Below, piece after piece: positions 52,982-61,600 of a DNA stretch of 64,000 nt (position 1 is the stretch's first letter; each line of letters opens with the position of its first letter). Under the pieces are notes generated by a model that had not been told where the DNA came from, did no database searches, and saw only the letters and a list, made by a program, of their open reading frames with translations. The stretch lies in NCBI RefSeq assembly GCF_025061645.1, contig NZ_JANYMP010000005.1:4539-68538 (forward strand), in the 5' to 3' direction. This DNA is from Umezawaea endophytica. Its GTDB lineage: Bacteria; Actinomycetota; Actinomycetes; Mycobacteriales; Pseudonocardiaceae. Made by a program: the position numbers and the translations under genes.

Positions 52982-54228
52982 GACAAGGTCGTCCCTTCGT
53001 GCCAGGTGATGGTGGGGAATGGGTCGCTCACGTCGTACAGTTCCTTGCCGAGCAGGCTGTTGACGATGACCGCCGAGCGCCACGCGAGCAGGCTCAGGTT
53101 GGGGTCGGCGATGCCGTGGCTGTGTCGCGCCATGTTCTGGAGGTGGATCGTCGACTCCTCCGGGCCGTCCCAGTCCAGGGAGAAGTCGGGGCCGACGACC
53201 GGGTGCCCGTCCTCGAACCGGATCCGGTCGCGCAGCGGGTCGAGGTACGGCGGCAGGTCGTGGTGGTAGCCGGTGGCGAGCACGACGACGTCGACGACCT
53301 CCTCCAGCACCTCCCCCGTGCCCGTGTGGCGCAGCGCCAGCGCCCACCCCGAACTCCGGGGCCGCAGGTCGACCAGCTCGTGCAGGGGGCGAACGGTCGG
53401 CTGGCCGGTGCTGTACTGCGACTGGTACATCTCGCGGTAGATCCGCCGCAGCAGGTCGGTGGAGATGCCGTCGCTGGTCAGCCGCTGCTCGGCCAGCAGG
53501 CCGCGCCGGGTCGCGGTGTCCAGGCCGTGGAACATGACCGCGTAGTGCGGGGTGAAGAACTCGTTGGCGAACGGCGAGTCGTCCAGCGGCAGCAGGTTCG
53601 ACCGGCGGGTGACGAACAGGACGTCCCGGCACCGGTGGCCGAGCAGGTCGAGGAAGACCTCGGCGCTGCTCTGGCCGCCACCCACCACGGCCACCCGCTG
53701 GTGCGGCAGCGGCCTGCGGTAGGCGTACTCGCTCGCGTGGAACACCGTCGTGCCCAGGTGCGGGGCGGCGCAGTCGGGCACGGTGGGCACGGGACCGGTG
53801 CCCAGGACCACTGATCGGGTCCGGTGCGCCTGACCGCCCGCGACGACGCTGAACCCCACGCCGTCGTGGTGGATCTCGTCGACCCGGAGCCCGTACTCGA
53901 TCGACGGCAACTGCTTGGCCACCCAGCGCAGGTACTGGTCGAACTCGACCCTGCTCGGCCGGTCGTAACCGGCCGCCGTGAAGCGGTAGAACTGCTTGTT
54001 CTGGACGAGGAAAGACAGGAACGAGTACGGGCTGGTCGGCAGGACCGGCGTCACCAGGTCTTTGAGGTGGGAGACCTGGAGGCTCGCGTCGGGCAGGAGC
54101 AGACCGGGGTGCCAGCTCACCTCCGACCGTTGCTCCAGCAGCCGCAGTCGAGTCGGTTCGGCCGCCAGGAGCGCGGCGAGGCTGAGGTTCGCGGGTCCCG
54201 CGCCGACACCGATGACGTCGAACGTCAC
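52978..54228 (-). CDS. Lysine/ornithine N-monooxygenase (lysine N6-hydroxylase-like)
   Basis: A 416-aa flavoprotein of the siderophore N-hydroxylase family. FAD loop GVGAGPANLS (7-16), NADPH loop VVGGGQSSAEV (181-191) and late motif ATGYHHDLP. The DLVTPVLPTSPYSFLSFL and YRFTAAGYDRPSRVEF segments match lysine N6-hydroxylases (Spb38-type) better than ornithine ones to my eye. It makes N6-hydroxylysine from lysine, NADPH and O2, the nucleophile for N-N bond formation. GTG 54228 overlaps the previous stop (GTGA). No siderophore synthetase is nearby, supporting the hydrazine role. Confidence 0.9.
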   Translation of the reverse strand: MTFDVIGVGAGPANLSLAALLAAEPTRLRLLEQRSEVSWHPGLLLPDASLQVSHLKDLVTPVLPTSPYSFLSFLVQNKQFYRFTAAGYDRPSRVEFDQYLRWVAKQLPSIEYGLRVDEIHHDGVGFSVVAGGQAHRTRSVVLGTGPVPTVPDCAAPHLGTTVFHASEYAYRRPLPHQRVAVVGGGQSSAEVFLDLLGHRCRDVLFVTRRSNLLPLDDSPFANEFFTPHYAVMFHGLDTATRRGLLAEQRLTSDGISTDLLRRIYREMYQSQYSTGQPTVRPLHELVDLRPRSSGWALALRHTGTGEVLEEVVDVVVLATGYHHDLPPYLDPLRDRIRFEDGHPVVGPDFSLDWDGPEESTIHLQNMARHSHGIADPNLSLLAWRSAVIVNSLLGKELYDVSDPFPTITWHEGTTLS

Positions 54229-55448
54229 CGTGCACGTTCCTCTGCCGGGAACCGGTCGAGGGCCAGCGGGGCCAGTGCCGGTGCTCGTGTGGCGGTGCAG
54301 ATCCAGTCGGCGAGCAGGCTGGCGATGATCGGGCCGTAGGACATGCCGTGCCCGTTGAAGCCGCCGACGGCCCACACGGACTCGTCGACCTCGTCGACCA
54401 CCGGCAGCTCGTCGGACGTGACGGCCATGGCGCCTGCCCAGCCGCGAACGGCGGGAGTCGGGCCGATCTCGGGGAAGAGCCGGGGCAGAACGGTTTGCAG
54501 TGCCTCGTGCACCGCCGGTTGCGGGACCTGCGCGGCCGGGTCCGACGGAGCGGTGGTCACCGCCCGGCAGCCACCGAGGATGATCGTGCCGTCGGGGGTC
54601 TGGTGCCAGTACTCCCCGGTCGCCGTCAGCGGTGCCGTCATGCCGAACCGGAAGACCTCCGGCATCGGCCGGGTCGCGATGACCTGCCCCTGCAAGGCCC
54701 GGACGACACCGGACAGCCGCGGCACCAACTCGCCGAGCCACGCGTTGGTCGCGATCACGGCGGCGGTCGCGTGCACGGGCCCGCCGCTCGTGTCGATCAC
54801 GACCCCCGAGCCGGTCGCGCGCACGGAACCGACCCGGACCCCGGTGCGGATGGTGACCCCGAGCCGCCGCGCGGCCGTTCCGATGCCGTCGACGACCGCG
54901 ACCGAGTTCGTGAGCGCGCCGGGCACCGCCCTCCCGCCGACGATCCGGCGACCGAGCGGGGTCGGGATCAGGTCGGCCAGTTCGCGACGGTCGAGCCACG
55001 ACTCGTCGAACCCGTCCGCCTGGGACAGGGCGACCTCCTGCCGGCTCTTCAGTGCCTGGTCGTCGGTCAGCGCCAGGTGGACCGAGCCGCGGTCCCGGTG
55101 CGCCCCGGCGATGGCCTCGTCCGCGACGATGTCCGCCAGCAGGCGGGCGCCGTCGATCGCCAGTCGCCTGAGAGAACGTGCGACATCGACACCGTGGGTC
55201 GCCACCGCGTCCGGGTAGGACCGCGCGGTGGTGGGGAGGACGAAACCGGCGTTGCGGCCGGTCGCACCCGCGGCGATGTACTCGCGTTCGAGCAGCAGCA
55301 CGCTCTTCCCGCGGCGAGCCAGCCAGTACGCGCAGCAAACTCCCAGCAGGCCGCCTCCGACCACCACCACTTCCGCGTCACCCGGTAAAGCACCGTGCTG
55401 ACGTGGGATTCGTGAAACATCCCGCTGCCAATAGGATTCGGATTTCAT
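54225..55448 (-). CDS. FAD-dependent oxidoreductase (DAAO/glycine oxidase family)
   Basis: A 407-aa flavoprotein. N-terminal FAD loop AEVVVVGGGLLGVCCAYWLARRGKSVLLLE (about 25-54), AGATGRNAGFVLP, and the C-terminal VWAVGGFNGHGMSYGPIIASLLADW are characteristic of the glycine-oxidase/D-amino-acid-oxidase group. In the s56-p1 pathway the homologue Spb39 oxidatively cleaves the hydrazine intermediate to release hydrazinoacetic acid. First gene of the operon; the ATG 55448 region is AT-rich relative to the surroundings. It overlaps the hydroxylase gene by 4 bp. Confidence 0.85.
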   Translation of the reverse strand: MKSESYWQRDVSRIPRQHGALPGDAEVVVVGGGLLGVCCAYWLARRGKSVLLLEREYIAAGATGRNAGFVLPTTARSYPDAVATHGVDVARSLRRLAIDGARLLADIVADEAIAGAHRDRGSVHLALTDDQALKSRQEVALSQADGFDESWLDRRELADLIPTPLGRRIVGGRAVPGALTNSVAVVDGIGTAARRLGVTIRTGVRVGSVRATGSGVVIDTSGGPVHATAAVIATNAWLGELVPRLSGVVRALQGQVIATRPMPEVFRFGMTAPLTATGEYWHQTPDGTIILGGCRAVTTAPSDPAAQVPQPAVHEALQTVLPRLFPEIGPTPAVRGWAGAMAVTSDELPVVDEVDESVWAVGGFNGHGMSYGPIIASLLADWICTATRAPALAPLALDRFPAEERAR

Positions 55449-55859
55449 CTCCGCCAGTCTTCCCGTGCCCTAACGCTCCAGTCGACACATTCTGCTGACG
55501 ACTGGGAAAAGAGGCGGTGCGGTCACCACAATTCCCCAGCGCGAGTATCCGCGCTCGGGCGGTCACCGTTGTCCGATGTCCACCGGCGTCATCGTTTCGC
55601 CTGCGGTACGAGCTTCGCTACTGTCCGAAGTGGATGTGGCATTTGTTTGCCCACTTGCCTGACACCCGTTGCCACCGGCCCTCGTCGGGCATCGCCGAAG
55701 ACAGGCCTGGCGAGGGCCGGTGGCATTTATTCGTCAGCGCTCTCTTCATTGACGAATCGTGTCGCGAAGCGATAAGGGGATTCGGATAGCCGAGGATCAC
55801 GGCCGTAATCTTCACGGCCGCTTTCCGAGGACCGAGCCCTTTTCAGTCCGCGAAGGCCT
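55449..55859. other. Promoter region of the hydrazine-type operon and ligA 3' flank
   Basis: A 411-bp stretch between the operon's first gene and ligA. It is visibly more AT-rich than its neighbours and holds a long hairpin (55670-55725) plus two copies of GTGGCATTTrTT (55636 and 55720). No supported gene; a 65-codon minus-strand frame (55618-55815) is not convincing. Confidence 0.5.
55670..55725 (-). terminator. Long inverted repeat downstream of ligA
   Basis: TGCCACCGGCCCTCG and CGAGGGCCGGTGGCA (15-bp perfect arms) around a 26-nt spacer, 134 bp past the ligA stop in its direction of transcription. Most likely the ligA terminator insulating the operon. TTTATT follows on the plus strand, so transcripts in that sense would also end here. 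Confidence 0.7.
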
Positions 55860-57851
55860 CTAGGCGATGCCCGCCGCGATCAGTTGCTGCCAGATCACGC
55901 CCTGGTCGACGACCTCGACCTCGAACTTCTCCGCCTTGGTCAGCTTGGCCGCGCCGACACCCTCGCCGGTGATCAGCATGTCCGTGCTCGCCGACACCGA
56001 GGACGCCGCAGTGGCACCGGCCTTCTCGCACAAGCGCTGGAACGTCGGCCGCGCGACCTTCTCCCCCGACCGGGGGTCGCTGATCGCGCCGGTGATCACC
56101 ACCGTCTTGCCCTCCAGCGGCGCTCCGGCCGCGACGACCGGCGGCAGGTCCTCCTCGCGCACGTCCAGCGACACCCCGCGCTCGCGCAGCCGCTCCAACT
56201 CCGGCCGCAACCGCGTCAGGTGCTCCACGAGGGACGCGGCGACCTTCGGGCCGATGTCCTCCACCTCCACCAGCCCATCGACGCCCGCGTCGAGGACGTC
56301 CTCCAGCGACCCGAAGCCCGAACGGCACAGGCGCGCGGCGGTGCCCTCCGACGCCATCGGGATCGCCAGGCCGATCAACGCCCGCCGCAGGCCGACCTGA
56401 CGGCTGGTGTCGATCGACTCGATCATGCGGGTCGCGGAGACCTCGCCGATGCGGTCGAACTCCAGCAGCCGTTCCTTGGTCAGGGTGTAGAAGTCCGACG
56501 GGTTCTCAAGGATCCCGGCCTCGGCGAGCCGTTCGATCCACACCCCGCCGACGGCCTCGATGTCCGCCGCCGCACGCGAGGCCCAGTGGATCAGGCGGCG
56601 GACGGTCTGGGCGGGGCAGGCCACGTTGGTGCAGAACAGTTCCCGGCTGTTGCCCTGTTCGGTCAGCGGCTGCGCGCACGACGGGCACTCGCTCGGCGGG
56701 ACGATCTCGCGTTCCGCACCCGTGCGCTGCGCGGCGTCGAGCACGCCGGCGACGAACGGGATCACGTCGCCCGCGCGGCGCACGAGCACCGTGTCGCCGA
56801 TGCGGATGCCGCGGGCGCGGATGACCTCCTGGTTGGCCAGGGTCGCGCGGGTGACGGTGGTGCCGCCGACGAACACCGGTTCCAGCCAGGCGACCGGGGC
56901 GATCTTGCCGGTTTTGCCGACGTCCCAGACGACGTCCGCGAGCACGGTGGTCTTCTCCTCGGCGGCGAACTTGAACGCCAGCGCGCCGCGCGGGGAGTTG
57001 GAGCGGGTGCCGGCGGCGGCGTAGGCGGTGCGGTCGGCCAGGCGCAGCACGGCGCCGTCCAGGTCGTAGTCCAGGTCGTTGCGCTGCGCCTCGATGGCGC
57101 TGATGACCTCCTGCGCGGCCTCGGCGTCGTCGCAGTGGCGCATGTCCGCGACGGCGAAGCCGAGCGTGGTCAACGCGACGTGCAGGTCGGTCTCGGCGGC
57201 GTCGGGCTCGGTGGTCAGGTCGAAGGCGAAGAACTGCTGGCGGCGTTCGGAGACGGTGGCCGGGTCCTTGGCGCGCAGGGTGCCCGCGGCGGCGTTGCGG
57301 GGGTTGATCAGCGGCTTGTCCGGGTGCGCGGCGTTGTAGGCGGCGAAGGTGGAGCGCAGCATCACGGCCTCACCGCGCACCTCGACCCGGCCGGGCGCGT
57401 CGACCCGTGCGGGAACGCCGTCGGTCAGGGCTTTGACCAGCGGGGTCACGTCGTCGCCGGTGGTGCCGTCACCGCGGGTGACCGCGCGGGCCAGGCGCCC
57501 GTTCTCGTAGACCAGCGCGAGGGACAGGCCGTCGAGCTTGGGCATGACCACGACCGGCTGGCCGGGGAAGCGGGCGAAGAAGGCGGTGACCTGTTCGGGT
57601 TTGGTGGCCTTCTCCAGCGACAGCATCGGCCGGGAGTGCCGGACGGGCGCGTGCAGCACCGTCGGGGCGCCGACCTGCTCCAGCGGGTTCGGGTCGGGCG
57701 CCAGGTCGGGGTTGGCCTCGATCAGGCCGCGCAGTTCGTCCTCGACCTCGTCGTACTCGGCGTCGGCCACCTGCGGCGAGCCGCGGTAGTAGGCGTCGCG
57801 CAGCACGACGATCCGGTCGGCGAGTTCCTGGATGCGATCCCGAGCGTTCAC
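55860..57851 (-). CDS. ligA: NAD-dependent DNA ligase (divergent LigA)
   Basis: A 663-aa NAD+-dependent DNA ligase. Domain order: Ia (residues 1-65, DAYYRGSPQVADAEYDEV), adenylation with lysine in KLDG (about residue 105), OB fold, a four-Cys zinc finger (CPSC...CTNVACPAQ), HhH repeats (GLVEVEDIGPKVAASLVEHL), and a C-terminal BRCT (GKTVVITGAISDPRSGEK). The segment ahead of the lysine is MPKLDG where most LigAs have E-x-K-I-D-G, so it is a divergent or second copy. I use GTG 57851; a TTG lies three codons earlier. Confidence 0.88.
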   Translation of the reverse strand: MNARDRIQELADRIVVLRDAYYRGSPQVADAEYDEVEDELRGLIEANPDLAPDPNPLEQVGAPTVLHAPVRHSRPMLSLEKATKPEQVTAFFARFPGQPVVVMPKLDGLSLALVYENGRLARAVTRGDGTTGDDVTPLVKALTDGVPARVDAPGRVEVRGEAVMLRSTFAAYNAAHPDKPLINPRNAAAGTLRAKDPATVSERRQQFFAFDLTTEPDAAETDLHVALTTLGFAVADMRHCDDAEAAQEVISAIEAQRNDLDYDLDGAVLRLADRTAYAAAGTRSNSPRGALAFKFAAEEKTTVLADVVWDVGKTGKIAPVAWLEPVFVGGTTVTRATLANQEVIRARGIRIGDTVLVRRAGDVIPFVAGVLDAAQRTGAEREIVPPSECPSCAQPLTEQGNSRELFCTNVACPAQTVRRLIHWASRAAADIEAVGGVWIERLAEAGILENPSDFYTLTKERLLEFDRIGEVSATRMIESIDTSRQVGLRRALIGLAIPMASEGTAARLCRSGFGSLEDVLDAGVDGLVEVEDIGPKVAASLVEHLTRLRPELERLRERGVSLDVREEDLPPVVAAGAPLEGKTVVITGAISDPRSGEKVARPTFQRLCEKAGATAASSVSASTDMLITGEGVGAAKLTKAEKFEVEVVDQGVIWQQLIAAGIA

Positions 57852-57905
57852 GGTCCACAAGTTACCTGCGACCGCCGGATTGCGGACCCTGCCGCACCGA
57901 TCGGG

Positions 57906-58026
57906 TCAGAGGTCGAAGTGCGCGGCGGCCGTCGCGGTGCCACCGTCGGCCAGCACCCGGCGGAGGAAGTCGCGGTACGCCAGCACGTCGCGCGCCGCCT
58001 CCTCGAACCACGCCCACGGGTCCGCA
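57906..58026 (-). pseudogene. Short coding-like fragment without a start
   Basis: Reads ADPWAWFEEAARDVLAYR and continues DFLRRVLADGGTATAAAHFDL-stop with strong GC3 bias, but no start codon and no family-like sequence upstream in frame (CGRGG...). It could be the tail of a decayed gene or a small unannotated protein with an unusual start. I do not recognise it. Confidence 0.3.
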
Positions 58027-58132
58027 CCGCCGCGAGGACGGCGGCTACGCTGACCTCGGCACCACGTCGATCGAGCCCCCCGCTCTCGGCGGTCCGGCCG
58101 CCACTCCCCCTCGTCGCACGGAGGAACCCGCC

Positions 58133-58678
58133 ATGCCCAAGTACGTCCTGACCGGCACGCCCGGCGCCGGGAAGACCGCCGTCCTGCGGCTGCTGGAGAC
58201 CAGGGGCCACGTCGTCGTGGAGGAGGCCGCGACGGACACCATCGCGCTGGACCACGCCCTCGGCCACCGGGAACCGCAGCACGACAACGCCTTCATCGAC
58301 CGGATCGTGACGCTCCAGCGGTCGCGGGAGCGACTCGCCGGGGCGTCCACCGCCTTCTTCGACCGCTCGCCGGTGTGCACGCTGGCGCTGAGCCGCTACC
58401 TCGGGCTCACGACCTCGCCGCTGCTCGCGCGCGAGGTCGACCGGGTCTTGGCGGAGCGCGTCTACTCCACGACGGTCTTCCTGGTCCGCAACCAGGGTTT
58501 CGTCCAGCCCACCGCCGCCAGGAGGATCGGCTTCGCGGACTCGCTCGACTTCGAGCGGGTCCACGAGCGGACCTACCGCGAGCTCGGGTTCGAGCTCGTC
58601 GAGGTGCCCGCCGGTCCGCTGACCGAGCGCGTGGCGCTGGTCGAGCGGACCGTCGGGCGCCTCCCTACCCCACCGTGA
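58133..58678 (+). CDS. AAA-family P-loop ATPase (AAA_28 type)
   Basis: A 181-aa nucleotide-binding protein. Walker A GTPGAGKTAVLRLLE at residues 8-22; FFDRSPVCTLALSRYLGL with an acidic D-R position; VFLVRNQGFVQPTAARRIGFADS with helical lid. It resembles AAA_28 / thymidylate-kinase-like small P-loop proteins; the reaction and partner are unknown. ATG 58133 has GGAGGAA upstream. Its last 14 bp overlap the convergent polysaccharide lyase. Confidence 0.82.
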   Translation: MPKYVLTGTPGAGKTAVLRLLETRGHVVVEEAATDTIALDHALGHREPQHDNAFIDRIVTLQRSRERLAGASTAFFDRSPVCTLALSRYLGLTTSPLLAREVDRVLAERVYSTTVFLVRNQGFVQPTAARRIGFADSLDFERVHERTYRELGFELVEVPAGPLTERVALVERTVGRLPTPP

Positions 58679-61600
58679 ACGTCACCGTGAGGAAGTCCCC
58701 GTTCCGCACGACCGCGCGGGCGGGCTCGTTGTTCAGCTCCACCGTGCGGATCCCCGGCGCGTACACGGACATCGTGACGCGGCCGGTGCCGACCTCCGGC
58801 CCGCCGCCGACCCGATCCGCCGTGCGGTGCACCGCGAGCCGCAACGTGGTCCCGTCGTAGACGGCCGAGGCGTTGCGCAGGACCTTCGGCGCGCCACCGC
58901 CGGTCACCCTGATCCACTCGCGGCCGTCCACCGCGACCGACGACCGGTCGAGCAGGTCGACGCTGACCGGTTTGCCGCCCGCGCGCCGGACCAGCGCGTA
59001 GCCGCCGTCGAACAGCACGTCGTCGCGCCGGTCGCCGGTCAGGTCGACGCGGACGTGGCCCTGCGCGACATGGGTCGCGGCGGTCACGGCGCCGGGGGCC
59101 GCCGCCGAGCGGGTCTCCAGCAGGGTGGTGAACCTGGTGGCGGCCAAGCCGTCGCGGCGGGCCAGCACGAACGGGATCCGCTTGCCGTCGGTGGCCACTC
59201 CGGGGCCGGTGGTCCGCACCACGGAGGTCGCGACCGGTTCCAGGGCCCGCGCCTCCAGCACGGCGTTCGGGGTCGTCCACCGCGCCGACCAGTCACCGGT
59301 CCCGGCCCGGCCCTCCGCCACGACGCGCAGTTCGTCGTAGCCGAAGTCCTTGTCGTTCGGGTCCAGGACGCAGTCCTCGCCGCAGCTCGGCGCGCCCATC
59401 ACCGGGCCCTGCACGGCGAGTTCGCCGAGGCCGTGCCACGACTGGTCGAAGCGGTGCGGGGTCGTGCCGGTCGCGTCGAACACGTCCACCGCGTACTCGT
59501 CGGTCATCAGCTCGGCCCGCCGCAGCGACACGTCGGGGATGCTCGCGTAGGGCTTGTCCGCCTTGGCGTCCACCACCTTCAGCCGCGGCGTGGTGCCGAA
59601 GAACGCCAGTGCGCCGCGGACGTTGCGGTCCTGGCTGCGGCCGTCCACGACGACCGTGTTGTGCGACACCGATTCCCGGTACCAGTTGTCGGTGAGGTCG
59701 CGGTTGTCCGCGCCGTAGATCTGCCCGAGGTCGGTGGACTGGTTACCGCCTCCGCCGACGATGTCGAGGTGCAGCTTGTCCGCGTGGCCGTGGGTACCGC
59801 CCGCGACGCCGTGGTCGAGCCGGAGCGCGTTGGCCTGGAAGGGGTCCACGGCGCCGGAGAACCGCAGCACGACGTCGTCGAACAGGGCGAGGCCGAGCGC
59901 GTTCTCCACCACCAGCGAGACCCGTGCCGCGATGGCGTCCTTCGGCACATCGGCCGACAGCGTCCGCGAACGCCACCCGAGCGGGTCGCGGAACGCGGTG
60001 CTCACGGGGGTCATCACGCCGGACGGGGTCACGAACGACAGCTCGACCCGTGCGCCGCCCTGGTCCCGCAGCGGGATCAGCGGGGACAGCGTGCGCGCGT
60101 CGAGCCGCACGGACGTGACGTTCCCGCCGCTCACGGGGACGTCGGTCGTCCACCCACTGCGGTCCGGCCCGCCGACCACCTTCGCCGCCGCCGAGCCGCG
60201 CTCACCGAACGGGGCGACCTCGGCCCGCCCTTCGGCGCGCCACCCGGTCGAGCCGTCCTCGAACCCGCCGTTGCGCGCGAGGTCGTCGACGAACAGGTCG
60301 ACGTCGTCCACGGCCAGCGTGCCGCGCACCGCGATCCGCACGGCACGGGCCGACGCGGGCACGTCGAGCCCCAACTCCTTCGAGGTCCACGAGGTGACGC
60401 CCTGCACCGGCAGCGTCGCGGTGCGGACGTCCCGACCTGCGGCGTCCAGGAACGTGACGTCGATCCTCCCGGTACCCGTCGAGCGCACCACCGCCTGCAA
60501 CCCCAGGTGCGCGACGCGCGTGCCGTCGAGCGGGAACTCCTGCTCGGCACGACCGCCGGTGACGGACAGGGAGCGTTTGCCCGCGAAGGCCCCGCGGTCG
60601 GCCCAGGAGGCGCCGTCGAGCCTCCAGAACGACGGCGCGGCGGCGTTGGACACCGACGCCTCCTCCAGGCCGCCGTTCGGCACGAGGTTGGGTGAGTCCG
60701 ACGAGCGCAGCACGGTCTCGCCCAGTCCGTCGAAGGTGGCGCTGGTCTGCCGGGGGCCGCTGAAGCCGGGGATGGCGTCGGCCCCGTAGCGCAGCGCCCA
60801 CCGGTCCGTCCTCGGGCGGGCGAGGTTCCGGTAGGCCAGTGAGAGCCCCGTGGCGAAGTCGCGCGAGCCGTACTCGGCGTAGGCCCACTCGGCCATGGCG
60901 GTGAAGCTCGGCCCGAAGCGCCTCCCCCACGTGCCGCCGTCACCCGCGGCCGGGATCGTCAGGTCGGGTTGCAGGTAGGGCAGCAGGGTCGTGTGCATCG
61001 ACCGGAACCGCTCGTCGCCGACGTAGTCGCGCTCGCCCGCGTTGCGCGCGGAGATCGCGAGCTGCGTCAACGCCTGCACCGCGTACACGTGGTAGCTCGC
61101 GGCGCCCTCCCACCACCAGCCGTCGGCCAGGCGGGCCTTGTCCAGCAAGAACTCCGCGCCCATCTGCGGGTCGTCGAGCGCCCACTTCCGCAGACCCGCG
61201 TCGTCGACGGCGGTCCCGACCCCGTGCACGGCGGCGACCGTCCACGCCTGGAAGTTCGACGTCACCGTGGGGTAGGCGATCACCAGTTCCGCCAACGGTT
61301 TCAGCAGGTTGTGCTCCACGTCGACGCGGTCCGCCTCGGACAGCGCGTCGCGCACCAGGTCGTAGGCGTCGACCAGGCCAATGGCGGCCACCGCCTCGTC
61401 CAGCGACTGGTAGTGCACCCGCCCGTAGAGCACGCTCATCGGGACGGACAGGAACCGCTCGGCGTAGTAGACGAGGATGTCGCGGGCCTTCACGGCGTAC
61501 CGGGCGTCGCCGGTGACCCGGTAGGCGAGCCCGAGGTCGGCCGCGGCCTGCGCGGCGTTGTTGTGCCAGATCTCCACCCACGCGGCGTCCAGCAGCGGCC

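Noticed and set aside
52978-54228. Siderophore hydroxamate pathway
   Set aside because: No NRPS, IucA-type synthetase, acyltransferase pair or iron uptake genes accompany the N-hydroxylase.
55618-55815. 65-codon minus-strand frame in the gap before ligA
   Set aside because: Its codon use lacks the GC3 bias of real genes here, its repeats come from the hairpin and direct repeats, and no ribosome-binding site is visible.
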